DNA of 64,000 bases from Corynebacterium imitans (GCF_000739455.1 NZ_CP009211.1:1184508-1248507); one strand, 5' to 3'; shown: positions 38,908 to 56,989, counted from the first letter of the stretch. Notes: generated by a model not told the origin, from the letters alone. Numbers and translations are program-made.

Positions 38908-41760
38908 GTGGCTGAATGGCTCACGGTGCGCGGCGCGCGCGAACATAACCTTAAGGGCGTAGATATCGCCCTACCGCGCGACAAGATGGCCGTGTTTACT
39001 GGGCTTTCCGGCTCCGGCAAATCCTCCCTGGCCTTCGACACCATCTTTGCTGAAGGGCAGCGGCGCTACGTGGAATCGCTTTCCTCGTACGCCCGCATGT
39101 TCCTCGGGCAGATGGACAAGCCCGACGTCGATTACATCGACGGCTTGAGCCCGGCGGTCTCGATCGACCAGAAGTCCACGAACCGCAACCCGCGCTCGAC
39201 GGTAGGCACGATCACCGAGATTTATGACTACCTGCGCCTGCTCTACTCGCGCGCGGGCACCCCGCACTGCCCGCAGTGTGATGCGGTGATCCAGCGGCAG
39301 ACGCCGCAGCAGATCGTGGACCAGATCCTGCAGTACGAGGAGCGGACGAAGTTCCAGGTGCTCGCGCCCATCGTGCGCAAGCGCAAGGGAGAGTTCCAGG
39401 ACCTGTTCGCCGACCTGGCCGCGCAGGGCTACTCGCGCGTCAATGTCGACGGCGAGACCTACCAGCTTTCTGACCCGCCGAAGCTGGAAAAGCAGATCAA
39501 GCACACCATCGACGTGGTCGTCGACCGCCTGCAGGTCAAAGCAAGCCAGAAGCAGCGCCTCACCGATTCCGTTGAGACCGCGCTCAAGCTTGCCGACGGG
39601 CTGGTCGGCTTCGATTTCGTCGACCTCGAGGCGGACGACCCGGAGCGCGTGCAGATCTTTTCGGAGAAGATGGCCTGCCCCAACGGGCACAAGCTGGACG
39701 TGGAGGAATATGAGCCCCGCGCCTTCTCCTTCAACTCGCCCTTCGGCGCGTGTCCTGCCTGCGACGGGTTGGGCGTGCGCAAGGAGATCGACACCGACCT
39801 GGTCATCCCGGACCCGGACGCGCCGGCCGTGGACGCCTTCCAGCCGTGGAACTCCAGCCCGAATAAGAAGTACTTCGTGCGGCTGATCGAGGCGCTAGCG
39901 AAGGAAGAGGACTTCGACGCGCATGCGCCGTTTTCCTCGCTGACGAAGACGCAGCAGAAGCATTTGGTGCAGGGCTCGAGCACGAAGGTCAGCGTGCGCT
40001 ACAAGAACCGCTACGGGCGGCAGCGCTCGTTCACCGCGGCCTACGAGGGCGTGATCGGCTACCTCGAGCGCAAACTCGAGCAGGCGGAGACGGACACGCA
40101 GAAGGACCGCCTGTTGGCGTATACCCGCGAGGTGCCGTGCCCGACGTGTAAGGGCGCGCGCCTGAAGCCGGAGATTCTTGCGGTGCGGCTGGATTCGACC
40201 ACGCACGGCGAGCGTTCGATCGCGGGGCTGACCGAGCTTTCCATCGAAGACGCTTCTGAGTACCTGGACAACCTGGTGCTGGGCTACCGCGAGGAGATGA
40301 TCGCGGGTGCCGTGCTGCGCGAGATCCAGGCGCGCCTGCATTTCCTGTTGGACGTCGGCCTGAACTACCTTACTTTGGCCAGGTCCGCGGGCACGCTCTC
40401 CGGCGGCGAGGCACAGCGCATCCGCCTGGCCACCCAGATCGGCTCCGGGCTGGCGGGCGTGCTCTACGTGTTGGACGAGCCGTCGATTGGCTTGCACCAG
40501 CGCGACAACAACCGCTTGATTGCCACGCTGAAGAAGCTGCGGGATCTGGGCAACACGCTTGTCGTGGTGGAGCACGACGAGGACACGATTCGCGAGGCGG
40601 ACTGGCTCATCGACATCGGCCCGCGTGCAGGCGAGTACGGCGGGGAAGTGGTCTACCAGGGAGAGCCGGAGGGCCTGAAGGAGGCCGAGAACTCGATCAC
40701 GGGTGATTACCTCGCCGGCAGGAAGAAGATCGAGGTGCCTGCCACGCGCCGCCCGGTGGATGCGGATCGCACCATCAAGGTGGTCGGCGCGCGGGAGAAC
40801 AACCTGCAAAACGTCGAGGTGGAGATCCCGCTTGGCCTGCTCGTGGCCGTGACCGGTGTCTCGGGATCCGGCAAGTCCACGCTGGTCAACGAGATTCTGG
40901 CGAAGACGCTGCAAAACGAGCTCAACGGTGCGCGCCAGGTGCCGGGGCGGGTGAAGCGCGTCGAGGGCCTCGACTCGCTGGACAAGCTCGTGCAGGTGGA
41001 CCAGAGTCCGATCGGGCGCACGCCGCGCTCGAACCCGGCAACGTACACCGGCGTGTTTGACAAGATCCGTAACCTCTTCGCGGAGACGCAGGAGGCGAAG
41101 GTGCGCGGGTACAAGGCAGGCCGCTTCTCCTTCAACGTGAAGGGCGGGCGCTGCGAAGCCTGCCGCGGCGATGGCACTATCAAGATCGAGATGAACTTCC
41201 TGCCGGACGTGTACGTGCCCTGCGAGGTCTGCGGGGGTGCGCGCTACAACCGCGAAACGCTCGAGGTGCGCTACAAGGGCAAGACCATCGCCGAGGTGCT
41301 GGACATGCCAATTTCCGAGGCAGCAGAGTTCTTCGAGCCGATCTCGTCCATCCACCGTTACCTCGCCACGCTTGTCGACGTCGGGTTGGGCTACGTACGC
41401 CTCGGCCAGTCCGCAACGACCTTGTCCGGCGGCGAAGCGCAGCGCGTGAAACTGGCAACCGAGCTGCAGAAGCGCTCCAACGGGCGCACGATCTACATCC
41501 TTGACGAGCCGACCACCGGCCTGCACTTTGAGGACATTCGCAAGCTCATGCTGGTGCTCAACGGCCTGGTAGAGAAGGGCAACACTGTGTTGGTCATCGA
41601 GCACAACCTAGACGTGGTCAAGTCCGCGGACTGGATCATCGACATGGGTCCCGAGGGCGGCTCCGGCGGCGGCACGGTGGTCGCGCAGGGCACTCCCGAA
41701 GACGTGGCGCAGGTCGAGGGCTCCTTCACAGGCGAGTATTTGCAGCGCGTGCTCGTCTAA
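38908..41760 (+). CDS. uvrA: excinuclease ABC subunit A
   Basis: 950 residues from GTG 38908, with GGAAGGGA upstream. Two ABC ATPase halves: Walker [15 protein letters not shown] and [14 protein letters not shown]; signature [16 protein letters not shown] and [16 protein letters not shown]; Walker [17 protein letters not shown] and [15 protein letters not shown]. Zinc modules are seen as CPNGH...CPACDGLG and CEACRGDG...CEVCGGARY. UvrA scans DNA for bulky lesions with UvrB. The gene is long before the infC leader and not coupled to it. Confidence 0.98.
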   Translation: MAEWLTVRGAREHNLKGVDIALPRDKMAVFTGLSGSGKSSLAFDTIFAEGQRRYVESLSSYARMFLGQMDKPDVDYIDGLSPAVSIDQKSTNRNPRSTVGTITEIYDYLRLLYSRAGTPHCPQCDAVIQRQTPQQIVDQILQYEERTKFQVLAPIVRKRKGEFQDLFADLAAQGYSRVNVDGETYQLSDPPKLEKQIKHTIDVVVDRLQVKASQKQRLTDSVETALKLADGLVGFDFVDLEADDPERVQIFSEKMACPNGHKLDVEEYEPRAFSFNSPFGACPACDGLGVRKEIDTDLVIPDPDAPAVDAFQPWNSSPNKKYFVRLIEALAKEEDFDAHAPFSSLTKTQQKHLVQGSSTKVSVRYKNRYGRQRSFTAAYEGVIGYLERKLEQAETDTQKDRLLAYTREVPCPTCKGARLKPEILAVRLDSTTHGERSIAGLTELSIEDASEYLDNLVLGYREEMIAGAVLREIQARLHFLLDVGLNYLTLARSAGTLSGGEAQRIRLATQIGSGLAGVLYVLDEPSIGLHQRDNNRLIATLKKLRDLGNTLVVVEHDEDTIREADWLIDIGPRAGEYGGEVVYQGEPEGLKEAENSITGDYLAGRKKIEVPATRRPVDADRTIKVVGARENNLQNVEVEIPLGLLVAVTGVSGSGKSTLVNEILAKTLQNELNGARQVPGRVKRVEGLDSLDKLVQVDQSPIGRTPRSNPATYTGVFDKIRNLFAETQEAKVRGYKAGRFSFNVKGGRCEACRGDGTIKIEMNFLPDVYVPCEVCGGARYNRETLEVRYKGKTIAEVLDMPISEAAEFFEPISSIHRYLATLVDVGLGYVRLGQSATTLSGGEAQRVKLATELQKRSNGRTIYILDEPTTGLHFEDIRKLMLVLNGLVEKGNTVLVIEHNLDVVKSADWIIDMGPEGGSGGGTVVAQGTPEDVAQVEGSFTGEYLQRVLV

Positions 41761-41782
41761 AAGCCTTTGGCGGGCGGTGATT

Positions 41783-41810
41783 TTGACTTTCTAGCCGAAG
41801 CTGTTAATGT
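41783..41810 (+). promoter_or_regulatory. infC operon promoter
   Basis: TTGACT (41783-41788), a 16-base spacer and TAATGT (41805-41810). Transcription would begin around 41817, about 250 bases before infC. Confidence 0.65.
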
Positions 41811-41816
41811 TTCAAG

Positions 41817-42066
41817 GCACTACCGCCCAGTGCTCCTTTTCTAGGTGTACGGGCCGCAAGTGGAGTTACTCCCACCCCAAGCCGCGCGGCACACTCGCTG
41901 CGAAGGATACGGGTCAACGGTAGGGCGCACGGAGATATGTCCGTGCCCTGCCGGTATGGATGAACTCCCGCTAGCCTGTGTAAGACTAGCGGGTTTTTCG
42001 TGTGGGACGAGCATCGCTTGGGGCTTGGTAGCGATCACATTGTAATTCTCGTCTTTAGGAGTTCTC
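41817..42066 (+). promoter_or_regulatory. infC-rpmI-rplT leader with terminator hairpin
   Basis: The leader carries GTGG/CCAC around 41861-41876, a bulged stem GGGCGCACGGA/TCCGTGCCC around 41924-41947, and an intrinsic terminator at 41967-41998. A terminator inside an mRNA leader ahead of infC-rpmI-rplT fits attenuation, as known for the L20 leader in other bacteria. No sequence similarity to that leader is claimed. Confidence 0.55.
41967..41998 (+). terminator. attenuator hairpin in the infC leader
   Basis: CCCGCTAG (41967-41974) pairs perfectly with CTAGCGGG (41986-41993), followed by TTTTT. Because it precedes infC in the same direction and lies downstream of the promoter, it should act as a regulated or partial terminator. 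Confidence 0.75.
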
Positions 42067-42588
42067 ATCAGCGCTGAAGCTCGAATCAACGAACGCATCC
42101 GCGTTCCGGAAGTTCGCCTTGTCGGTCCGTCCGGCGAGCAGGTGGGCATCGTCCGTACGGATGACGCTCGCAAGTTGGCATACGACGCCGACCTTGACTT
42201 GGTCGAGGTGGCACCGAAGGCCAAGCCGCCCGTAGCCAAGATCATGGACTACGGCAAGTACAAGTACGAGCAGGATCAGAAGGCCCGCGAAGCGCGCAAA
42301 AACCAGCAGCAGACCGTGGTCAAGGAACAGAAGTTCCGCCCGAAGATCGATGAGCACGACTACCAGACGAAGAAGAACAACGTCGAGCGCTTCCTGGAGA
42401 AGGGCAACAAGGTCAAGGTCACTATCATGTTCCGCGGCCGCGAGCAGTCCCGTCCGGAGCTTGGCTTCCGTCTGCTTGAGCGTCTCGCCGATGACATCGG
42501 CGAGCTGGGCGTGGTCGAGTCCCGCCCGAAGCAGGACGGTCGCAACATGACGATGGTCTTTGGTCCGGCTCGCAAGGGCAAGAAGTAG
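42067..42588 (+). CDS. infC: translation initiation factor IF-3 (start codon ATC)
   Basis: 173 residues from ATC 42067 with TTAGGAG (42055-42061) five bases upstream. No ATG, GTG or TTG exists in frame between the stop at 42043 and GTG 42142, and starting at 42142 would remove the conserved N-terminal [20 protein letters not shown]. infC in other bacteria also starts at a rare codon (AUU, AUC or AUA) so that IF-3 limits its own synthesis. The N domain is followed by the Lys-rich linker and the C domain ([40 protein letters not shown]). IF-3 binds the 30S subunit and checks initiator tRNA and start codon. Confidence 0.92.
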   Translation: MSAEARINERIRVPEVRLVGPSGEQVGIVRTDDARKLAYDADLDLVEVAPKAKPPVAKIMDYGKYKYEQDQKAREARKNQQQTVVKEQKFRPKIDEHDYQTKKNNVERFLEKGNKVKVTIMFRGREQSRPELGFRLLERLADDIGELGVVESRPKQDGRNMTMVFGPARKGKK

Positions 42589-42620
42589 CACACATTTTTC
42601 AACTCTGAAGGGCTTTTACC

Positions 42621-42815
42621 ATGAAGCAGAAGACCCACAAGGGCACCGCAAAGCGCATCAAGGTTAACGGCAAGGGCAAGCTGCGTCGTGAGCAGGCCGG
42701 TAAGCGCCACCTCAACGAGTCGATGACCTCGAAGCGTCGTCGCAAGTTGTCCGGCACGACCGACGTGGCCCGCGCAGACCAGAAGCGCATCAAGCGCCTG
42801 CTGGGCAAGGCTTAA
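42621..42815 (+). CDS. rpmI: 50S ribosomal protein L35
   Basis: 64 residues from ATG 42621, GAAGGG upstream. Very basic with the family opening MKQKTHKGTAKRIKVNGKGK and RRRKLSGTTDV. Second gene of the conserved infC-rpmI-rplT operon. Confidence 0.97.
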   Translation: MKQKTHKGTAKRIKVNGKGKLRREQAGKRHLNESMTSKRRRKLSGTTDVARADQKRIKRLLGKA

Positions 42816-42875
42816 AGCCTTCCGCGCATCCCATTACCGCACATATACCTCAAAAACGTAAAGGAAGTTTGACTC

Positions 42876-43259
42876 ATGGCACGTGTGAAGCGTTCAGTCA
42901 ACGCCAAGAAGAAGCGCCGCGCGATTCTGAAGTCCGCGAAGGGCTACCGCGGCCAGCGTTCCCGCCTGTACCGTAAGGCGAAAGAGCAGTGGCTGCACTC
43001 CCAGACCTACGCCTACCGCGACCGTCGTAAGCGTAAGAGCGAGTTCCGCAAGCTGTGGATCCAGCGCATCAACGCTGCTGCTCGTCTCAACGACATCACC
43101 TACAACCGCCTCATCCACGGCCTGAAGCTGGCTGAGGTCGAGGTCGACCGCAAGATTCTCGCTGAGCTTGCCGTCAACGACTTCGCTGCGTTCTCCGCTA
43201 TCTGCGAGATCGCTAAGAACGCCCTCCCGGAGGACGTCAACGCACCGAAGGCTGCATAA
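42876..43259 (+). CDS. rplT: 50S ribosomal protein L20
   Basis: 127 residues from ATG 42876 with AAGGAAG upstream. Family features: [39 protein letters not shown] and [21 protein letters not shown]20 acts early in 50S assembly and in some bacteria represses this operon through the leader. Confidence 0.98.
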   Translation: MARVKRSVNAKKKRRAILKSAKGYRGQRSRLYRKAKEQWLHSQTYAYRDRRKRKSEFRKLWIQRINAAARLNDITYNRLIHGLKLAEVEVDRKILAELAVNDFAAFSAICEIAKNALPEDVNAPKAA

Positions 43260-43277
43260 GCGCCTTTAGCTTGTCGA

Positions 43278-43307
43278 CGCCCACCTGCACCCGCAGGTGG
43301 GCGTTTT
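43278..43307 (+). terminator. terminator after rplT
   Basis: CGCCCACCTGC (43278-43288) pairs perfectly with GCAGGTGGGCG (43293-43303), then TTTT. Confidence 0.9.
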
Positions 43308-43367
43308 ACGTATGTGCGGACAGTTCGTGCGGAGACCGTATCGGTGTCAGTGTGTATCGTGTGTGCC

Positions 43368-43778
43368 ATGACGAACCCCTACAGCAACAGTGGAAAGCGC
43401 GAGTCACCGTACGTGTCCAGCTTTCAGAATGACTGGGCGGAGTACGGTGCGCAGGCTCCCAGCTGGCAGCCACCGCAGTCGCTGTCGGAGTCTGGGGCGG
43501 TGCCATCGGGCCAGGAGCAACCGCGCTCGTGGGTGATCACCGTGCTGCTGTGCTTGTTCTTGGGCGTTTTCGGCGCGCACAGTTTCTACGCCGGCTACAC
43601 CAAGCGCGGGCTTATCCAACTCGGCCTTTACTTGGCTGGCTGGTTCACGACTGCGGTGCTCATCGGCTTCCTGTTCTGGTTTGCACTGGTGATTTGGGTG
43701 ATCGTGGATCTGTGCATGGTGTTCACCCGCAGCGGAACGTTTCGCACGGATGCACGCGGAGTGCGGCTCCTGCGCTAG
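43368..43778 (+). CDS. TM2 domain membrane protein
   Basis: 136 residues from ATG 43368, seven bases after TATCGT (leaderless); upstream in-frame starts lie in the promoter. Residues 1-55 are a Gln/Ser/Pro-rich hydrophilic region; then RSWVITVLLCLFLGVFGAHS, FYAGYTKRGLIQLGLYLAG and a second membrane helix match the TM2 domain, including the FGAHSFYAG core. The family's role in bacteria is unknown. Confidence 0.85.
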   Translation: MTNPYSNSGKRESPYVSSFQNDWAEYGAQAPSWQPPQSLSESGAVPSGQEQPRSWVITVLLCLFLGVFGAHSFYAGYTKRGLIQLGLYLAGWFTTAVLIGFLFWFALVIWVIVDLCMVFTRSGTFRTDARGVRLLR

Positions 43779-43800
43779 TCGGTGAGTAGAGTGTGAGGAC

Positions 43801-45734
<1,934 letters not shown>

Positions 45735-45769
45735 AGCAGGCGTTACCGAGAAGGAGTTTTGATCAAAGC

Positions 45770-48277
45770 ATGCTGATTTCTAAGAACTGGCTCACCCGCC
45801 TGCTGCAAGGTGCTGGCAACGAAGGCTGGACGGTTACCGACGAGGAGCTCGACGCGGGATTCGTGCGCGTTGGGTTCGAGACCGAGGGCTACGCGCCGAT
45901 TGAAGAGACGACCGGGCCGCTCGTGCTCGGCCGCGTCGCGGAGATCGAGGAGCTCACCGGCTTTAAGAAGCCGATCCGTTACTGCCAGGTCGACGTGGGC
46001 CAGGCCAACGGCACTGGCGAGTTGCAGGGCATCATCTGCGGCGCGCGCAACTTTGCGCTGGGCGACTACGTTGTGGTGTCGCTGCCGGGAGCAGTGCTGC
46101 CCGGCGGTTTCGAGATCGCCGCGCGGAAGACCTACGACCATATCTCCAACGGCATGATGGCCTCGACAGCCGAGCTGGGCATGACGCAGAAGAGCGAGGG
46201 CATCATCACGCTGCCCGAGGGGCTGGGGAACCCGGGCGATGACGCGCGGGAGATCCTGCAACTCGCCGACACGATTTTTGACGTCAACGTCACCCCGGAC
46301 CGCGGCTACGCGCTCTCGGCGCGCGGCCTGATGCGTGAGCTCGCCTCCGCCTTTGACCTGAAGTTTGCCGACCCCGCGCAGGACCCGCAGGTCGCAGGCG
46401 TCGACACGTCGGCGGTGCCCGCACCGCAGGGCTCGCTTAACGACGTCACGCTGAACCCCGACACCCGCGCCTCCCGCTTCGGCCTGGCCAAGGTGGAGGG
46501 CATCGACCCGGCAGCGCAAGCCCCGTTCTGGATGCAGCGCGAGCTCATGCTGTCCGGCATCCGCTCCGTCAACGCCGCCACGGACGTGACCAACTACGTC
46601 ATGCTGCTGCTCGGCCAGCCGATGCACGCTTTCGACGCGGACAAGATCTCCGGGAACCTCACCGTGCGCAAGGCGCAGGCGGGCGAGGAGTTCGAGACGC
46701 TGGACCACTCCACCCGTAAGCTTCGGGACAGTGACGTGGTCATTGCGGACGAAGCGGGCATCCAGTCGCTGGCCGGCGTGATGGGCGGGGTGACCTCGGA
46801 GATCTCCGAGACCACCACGAACGTCTACTTCGAGGCTGCGACGTGGGACGAACTGACCGTGGCGAAGACGGCGCGCCACCACAAGCTGAGCTCCGAGTCT
46901 TCGCGCCGTTTCGAGCGCGGCGTGGATCCGGCGATTGTGGAGGTGGCCCTGGACGTTGCCTGCGCGCTGCTGCAAGACATTGCCGGCGGCACCATTGCCA
47001 CCGGCCGCACGCTGGTTGGCGAAGTACCGCAGCGCGAGCCGATCGCGCTTGGGGCGCAGCACCCCTCGCAGCTGATCGGCGTGGACTACAGCGCGGAGGT
47101 CATCACGCGCCGCCTCGAGGAAGTTGGCTGCCAGGTCGCCTCAGAAGGCGAGCGCTTCCTGGTGACCCCGCCAACCTGGCGTGGTGACCTGAACGAGGAC
47201 GTGGAGCTGATCGAGGAGATCGTGCGCCTCGAGGGGCTCGACGCGATCCCGTCGATCCTGCCGACCCCGCGCGGTGGGCGAGGACTCACCCCGGCGCAGA
47301 AGCGCCGCCGCGCGGTGACCCACGCGCTGGCGTACGCAGGCTATGCGGAAATCATCCCGACCCCGTTCATTGCCAACGACACCTTCGACACCTGGGGCCT
47401 GGACGCGGACGACCCGCGCCGCAACACCGTGCTGGTGCAGAACCCCCTGGACAACGACTACGGTGTGCTCGCCACCACGCTTCTGCCCTCCATGCTGGAG
47501 GCCGTGGGCAAGAATGTTGCCCGCGGCAGGGCAGACCTGGCCATCTACTCGGTGGCGCAGACCAGTTTCAAGCGAGCGGAGTCCTCGCCGATGCCGAGCG
47601 TGGCTGCGCGCCCGGACGAAGCAACCATCGCGGAGCTGCTTGCCTCGGTACCGGAGCAGCCACTGTACGCCGCGACCGTCGCGGTCGGCGACGCGGAGGC
47701 GGAGGGTCCGCTTGGTGAGGCGCGCGCCTACACCTGGGCGGATGCCATCGAGTCCGCGCGCGTGGTTGCCCGCGCCGCAGGTGTGGAGCTCGAGGTCGCC
47801 GCTGCGGACTACCTGCCGTGGCACCCGGGCCGCTGCGCGGAACTGCGTGTGGGCGAGACCGTGGTAGGCCACGCCGGTGAGCTGCACCCGCAGGTGCTTG
47901 AGGCACTCGAGCTGCCGCCGCGCGTGTGCGCGATGGAACTCGACCTCTCCGCGCTGCCCTTTGACGCGGTGCTGCCCGCCCCGAAGCTGTCCGCCTACCC
48001 GGCGCTGCACCAGGACATCGCCCTGGTGGTGGACGAGTCGGTACCCGCAGAGAAGGTGCGCGAGGTCGTCGCAGAGGGTGCCGGTGAGCTGCTCGAGTCG
48101 GTCACGCTTTTCGACGTCTACCGCTCCGAGCAGCTCGGCGCTGACAAGAAGTCGCTGGCGTTTGGCCTGGTCTTCCGCGCGCCAGATCGCACGCTGACCG
48201 AGGACGAGGCTTCGGAGGGCCGCTTGGCGGCAGCGGAAGCGGCGAAGGAACGCTTTGGCGCGGAGATGCGTGGCTAA
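45770..48277 (+). CDS. pheT: phenylalanyl-tRNA synthetase beta subunit
   Basis: 835 residues from ATG 45770 behind GAGAAGGAG. Domains in order: N-terminal MLISKNWLTRLL, EMAP-like tRNA-binding domain (about 40-160, GIICGARNFALGDYVVVSLP), B3/B4 editing domain (about 210-390), B5 domain, inactive class II core, and the C-terminal anticodon-binding FDX-ACB domain (about 740-835, SAYPALHQDIALVVDESVP). The editing site removes mischarged Tyr. Confidence 0.97.
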   Translation: MLISKNWLTRLLQGAGNEGWTVTDEELDAGFVRVGFETEGYAPIEETTGPLVLGRVAEIEELTGFKKPIRYCQVDVGQANGTGELQGIICGARNFALGDYVVVSLPGAVLPGGFEIAARKTYDHISNGMMASTAELGMTQKSEGIITLPEGLGNPGDDAREILQLADTIFDVNVTPDRGYALSARGLMRELASAFDLKFADPAQDPQVAGVDTSAVPAPQGSLNDVTLNPDTRASRFGLAKVEGIDPAAQAPFWMQRELMLSGIRSVNAATDVTNYVMLLLGQPMHAFDADKISGNLTVRKAQAGEEFETLDHSTRKLRDSDVVIADEAGIQSLAGVMGGVTSEISETTTNVYFEAATWDELTVAKTARHHKLSSESSRRFERGVDPAIVEVALDVACALLQDIAGGTIATGRTLVGEVPQREPIALGAQHPSQLIGVDYSAEVITRRLEEVGCQVASEGERFLVTPPTWRGDLNEDVELIEEIVRLEGLDAIPSILPTPRGGRGLTPAQKRRRAVTHALAYAGYAEIIPTPFIANDTFDTWGLDADDPRRNTVLVQNPLDNDYGVLATTLLPSMLEAVGKNVARGRADLAIYSVAQTSFKRAESSPMPSVAARPDEATIAELLASVPEQPLYAATVAVGDAEAEGPLGEARAYTWADAIESARVVARAAGVELEVAAADYLPWHPGRCAELRVGETVVGHAGELHPQVLEALELPPRVCAMELDLSALPFDAVLPAPKLSAYPALHQDIALVVDESVPAEKVREVVAEGAGELLESVTLFDVYRSEQLGADKKSLAFGLVFRAPDRTLTEDEASEGRLAAAEAAKERFGAEMRG

Positions 48278-48290
48278 GCACCACGGCGTG

Positions 48291-48315
48291 TATAATTTGC
48301 AATAGACTGCATAAA
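48291..48315 (+). promoter_or_regulatory. argC promoter -10 and candidate ArgR operator
   Basis: A consensus TATAAT (48291-48296) precedes argC by 35 bases. TTTGCA at 48296 and TGCATAAA at 48308 form an imperfect palindrome overlapping the expected start site, in the style of ARG boxes. argC has only a weak AGGG ribosome binding sequence; a second hexamer TAGGGT (48320-48325) could give a leaderless transcript. Confidence 0.45.
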
Positions 48316-48322
48316 CGCGTAG

Positions 48323-49375
<1,053 letters not shown>

Positions 49376-49430
49376 ACCTGCACCCCAATCCGACACCCCG
49401 GACGCTTAAAGAAAGAGAACAATAGAGACT

Positions 49431-50603
49431 ATGAGTACGCACAATGCACAGGGCGTGACCGCCCCGCAGGGTTTCACGGCAGCTGCCGCACAGGCAGGGA
49501 TTAAGCCTTCGGGCAAGCCGGACATGGCGCTGGTGGTGAATACCGGGCCGCGCTTCGACGCCGCCGCGGTGTTTACACGCAACCGCGTGAAGGCCTCTCC
49601 GGTGAAGCTTTCGCAGCAGGCGGTGGCTGATGGCTCGCTGCGTGCCGTGCTGTACAACTCTGGCAACGCGAATGCCTGCAACGGTGCGCAGGGGGATGCG
49701 GATGCCCGCGAATCCCAGGCGTATGCTTCGGCGGCGCTCGGCGTGGACGCGGGCGAGGTCGCGGTCTGCTCGACCGGGCTGATCGGCGAGCTGTTGGAGA
49801 TGGACAAGGTCAAAGGGGGAGTGGACGCGCTCGTCCCGGCGCTTGGCACCGACAACGGCCAGGCGGCCGCAGACGCGATTCTGACCACCGACCTGGTGCG
49901 TAAGGAAGCCGTGTACTCCGGCGAGGGCTTCACCGTCGGCGCGATGGGCAAGGGCGTGGGCATGATGGCACCCTCGCTGGCGACGATGCTGGTGTGCATC
50001 ACCACGGACGCGCAGGCCACGCCGGAGGCGCTGGAGGTGGCGCTGCGCAAAGCCACGAAGGTCACGTTCGACACGGTGGATATTGACGGCTCGACGTCCA
50101 CAAACGACACGGTGATCGTCATGGCCAACGGCGCTAGTGGCACCACCCCGCGCCAGGAAGAGCTCGACGCTGCCATCCTGCACGTGTGCGACTCGCTCGC
50201 GCGCCAGATGCAAGCGGACGCCGAGGGCGTGACCAAGCGCGTCAACATTACGGTCACCGGTACCGCCGACGATGAGCAGGCGCTCAACGCCGCGCGCACG
50301 CTCGGGCGCGACAACCTGTTCAAGTGCGCGATGTTCGGCTCGGACCCGAACTGGGGCCGCACGCTCGCCGCCGTCGGCATGGCGGATGCGGAGATGGACC
50401 CGGACAAAATCTCTGTCTCTTTTAACGGCGAGGCGGTCTGCATCGACTCGACTGGTACGCCGGGAGCACGCGAGGTGGATCTGAGCGGCGCGGATATCGA
50501 CGTGCTCGTGGACCTTGGCACCGGCGGGCCGGGCAAGGCCACGGTGCACACGACCGATCTGTCGCACGACTACGTGGAAATCAACTCGGCCTACAGCTCT
50601 TAA
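49431..50603 (+). CDS. argJ: glutamate N-acetyltransferase (ornithine acetyltransferase)
   Basis: 390 residues from ATG 49431, GAAAGAG upstream. The self-cleavage site is within [20 protein letters not shown] (cleaved before the Thr of ATML), giving alpha and beta chains; [19 protein letters not shown] [20 protein letters not shown] is also characteristic. It transfers acetyl groups from acetylornithine to glutamate, making the pathway cyclic. Whether it also uses acetyl-CoA cannot be told. Confidence 0.97.
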   Translation: MSTHNAQGVTAPQGFTAAAAQAGIKPSGKPDMALVVNTGPRFDAAAVFTRNRVKASPVKLSQQAVADGSLRAVLYNSGNANACNGAQGDADARESQAYASAALGVDAGEVAVCSTGLIGELLEMDKVKGGVDALVPALGTDNGQAAADAILTTDLVRKEAVYSGEGFTVGAMGKGVGMMAPSLATMLVCITTDAQATPEALEVALRKATKVTFDTVDIDGSTSTNDTVIVMANGASGTTPRQEELDAAILHVCDSLARQMQADAEGVTKRVNITVTGTADDEQALNAARTLGRDNLFKCAMFGSDPNWGRTLAAVGMADAEMDPDKISVSFNGEAVCIDSTGTPGAREVDLSGADIDVLVDLGTGGPGKATVHTTDLSHDYVEINSAYSS

Positions 50604-50627
50604 TACCCGCAGGAATAGAGGAAGCAT

Positions 50628-51571
50628 ATGGATAGCGCACTGCAGTCGTTGACCAGCGAGGCGCGCGCACACGTCCTTGCCGAGGCGCTGCCTTGGCTGC
50701 AGCACTACCGCGACAAGATCGTGGTGGTGAAGTACGGCGGCAACGCCATGATTGATGAGTCGCTCAAGGCCGCCTTCGCCGCAGACATGGTCTTTCTGCG
50801 CACCGTCGGCGCGAAGCCGGTGGTGGTGCACGGCGGCGGCCCGCAGATCACCGCGATGCTCAAGCGCCTGGACTTGGACGGCGGCGAGTTCGTCGGCGGG
50901 TTCCGCGTGACCACCCCGGAGATCCTGGACGTGGTGCGCATGGTGCTCTTCGGCCAGGTCGGCCGCGACCTACTGGGCAAGATCAACTCGCACGGCCCGT
51001 ATGCGGTGGGCACCTCCGGCGAGGACGCCGGGCTGTTTACCGCCGAGCGCCGCTTTGTCGACGTCGACGGCACGCCCACCGACATCGGCCTGGTCGGCAC
51101 CATCACAGACGTGAACCCCTCCGCGGTGATGGACATCATCGAGGCAGGCCGCATCCCGGTCGTCTCCGGCATCGCCCCGGGCACGGATGGCAACGTCTAC
51201 AACATCAACGCCGACGAGGCCGCCGGTGCCCTGGCCGCCGCCATCGGCGCGGAGCGCCTGGTGGTGCTCACGAACGTCGAGGGCCTGTACACCGACTGGC
51301 CGGACAAGGATTCGCTGCTGTCCAAGATCAAGGCCGATGACCTGGCGCAGATGATGCCTAAGCTGGATACGGGCATGATCCCGAAGATGGGCGCGTGCCT
51401 CACCGCCGTCAACGGCGGGGTCAAGGCAGCGCACGTCATCGACGGCCGCATCGCGCACTCGGTGCTGCTTGAGCTGCTGACCGTCGGCGGCATCGGCACG
51501 ATGGTCTTGCCGGAAGCTTACGACGCGAACGAGTACCCAGAAGGCACAGTCTTCAGGAAGGATGAAACCGC

Positions 51572-51575
<4 letters not shown>
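50628..51575 (+). CDS. argB: acetylglutamate kinase
   Basis: 315 residues from ATG 50628. Amino acid kinase fold: [50 protein letters not shown] and [20 protein letters not shown]. An N-terminal helix before the core ([20 protein letters not shown]) is the feature that allows hexamers and arginine feedback inhibition in this family. Overlaps argD by four bases. Confidence 0.97.
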
Positions 51576-54190
<2,615 letters not shown>

Positions 54191-54231
54191 GCGGTGCACG
54201 CCGGTTGCCCCGCTGCTTAAGGCACCGGGGT

Positions 54232-54256
54232 ACGCTTAGCCAAGCGTGAAATTTTT
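54232..54256 (+). terminator. probable terminator between argR and argG
   Basis: ACGCTT (54232-54237) pairs with AAGCGT (54242-54247), followed by GAAATTTTT. A weaker CCCCG/CGGGG pair lies just upstream. argG must then use its own promoter in 54256-54290. Confidence 0.5.
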
Positions 54257-54295
54257 CAACTTGATTTACACCTAAAGCAAAGGAGCTTTCTTTTC

Positions 54296-55504
54296 ATGAG
54301 CAATCGCGTTGTTCTCGCGTACTCCGGCGGTCTAGATACCTCCGTCGCCATCCCGTACCTGGGCGAAATGCTGGACGCTGACGTCGTCGCCGTCTCGCTC
54401 GACCTGGGTCAGGGCGGCGAGGACATGGAGTCGGTGCGCCAGCGCGCGCTCGACTGTGGCGCGGTCGAGTCCGTCGTGGTGGACGCGAAGGACGAGTTCG
54501 CCGAGGAGTACTGCCTGCCCACCATCAAGGCCAACGGCATGTACCAGGGCGAGTACCCGCTGGTATCCGCCATTTCGCGCCCGTTGATTGTCAAGCACCT
54601 GGTGGAGGCAGCACAGGAGCACGGCGGTACTCACGTCGCACACGGCTGCACCGGTAAGGGCAACGACCAGGTCCGCTTCGAGGTCGGCTTCCTTAACCAG
54701 GACCCGGATCTGGAGATCGTGGCACCTGCGCGCGACTTTGCGTGGACCCGTGACAAGGCCATCGAGTTCGCAGAGGGCAAGGACCTGCCGATCGAGCAGT
54801 CCGCAGCATCTCCGTTCTCCATCGACCAGAACGTGTGGGGCCGCGCCGTCGAGACCGGTTTCCTGGAGGACCTGTGGAACCCGCCGACAAAGGACCTCTA
54901 CGCCTACACCGAGGACCCGGCGCTGGGCAACGCCCCGGACGAGGTCATCATCTCCTTTGAGTCCGGCAAGCCCGTCGCCATCGACGGCCGCAAGGTCACC
55001 GTGCTGGAGGCCATCGAGGAGCTCAACCGCCGCGCCGGTGCGCAGGGCATCGGCCGCCTGGACATGGTCGAGGACCGCCTGGTGGGCATCAAGTCCCGCG
55101 AGGTCTACGAGGCACCGGGCGCGATCACCCTGATCACCGCGCACAAGGCGCTGGAGGATGTCACCGTCGAGCGTGAGCTCGCGCGCTACAAGCGGCTTAT
55201 CGACGCCCGCTGGTCCGAAGAGGTCTACGACGGCCTCTGGTTCGGCCCGCTGAAGCGCTCCTTGGACGCGTTCATCGAGTCCACCCAGGAGCACGTCACC
55301 GGCGATATCCGAATGGAGCTGCACGCGGGCAAGGCGACGGTCAACGGCCGCCGCTCCAACCACTCGCTCTACGACTTCAACCTGGCTACCTACGACACGG
55401 GCGACACCTTCGACCAGACCCTGGCCAAGGGCTTCGTGCGCCTGCACGGCCTGAGCTCGCAGATTGCCAACAAGCGCGACCGCGAAGCGGGCGCGCAGAA
55501 GTAG
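54296..55504 (+). CDS. argG: argininosuccinate synthase
   Basis: 402 residues from ATG 54296, with AAAGGAGC upstream. ATP pyrophosphatase loop [17 protein letters not shown] at residues 6-22, [14 protein letters not shown] and [16 protein letters not shown] identify ArgG. Joins citrulline and aspartate. argH follows after 12 bases. Confidence 0.97.
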   Translation: MSNRVVLAYSGGLDTSVAIPYLGEMLDADVVAVSLDLGQGGEDMESVRQRALDCGAVESVVVDAKDEFAEEYCLPTIKANGMYQGEYPLVSAISRPLIVKHLVEAAQEHGGTHVAHGCTGKGNDQVRFEVGFLNQDPDLEIVAPARDFAWTRDKAIEFAEGKDLPIEQSAASPFSIDQNVWGRAVETGFLEDLWNPPTKDLYAYTEDPALGNAPDEVIISFESGKPVAIDGRKVTVLEAIEELNRRAGAQGIGRLDMVEDRLVGIKSREVYEAPGAITLITAHKALEDVTVERELARYKRLIDARWSEEVYDGLWFGPLKRSLDAFIESTQEHVTGDIRMELHAGKATVNGRRSNHSLYDFNLATYDTGDTFDQTLAKGFVRLHGLSSQIANKRDREAGAQK

Positions 55505-56950
<1,446 letters not shown>

Positions 56951-56989
56951 GGGGTACTCCTTTCCACTGCGAAGTGACTTAGCGCACTC

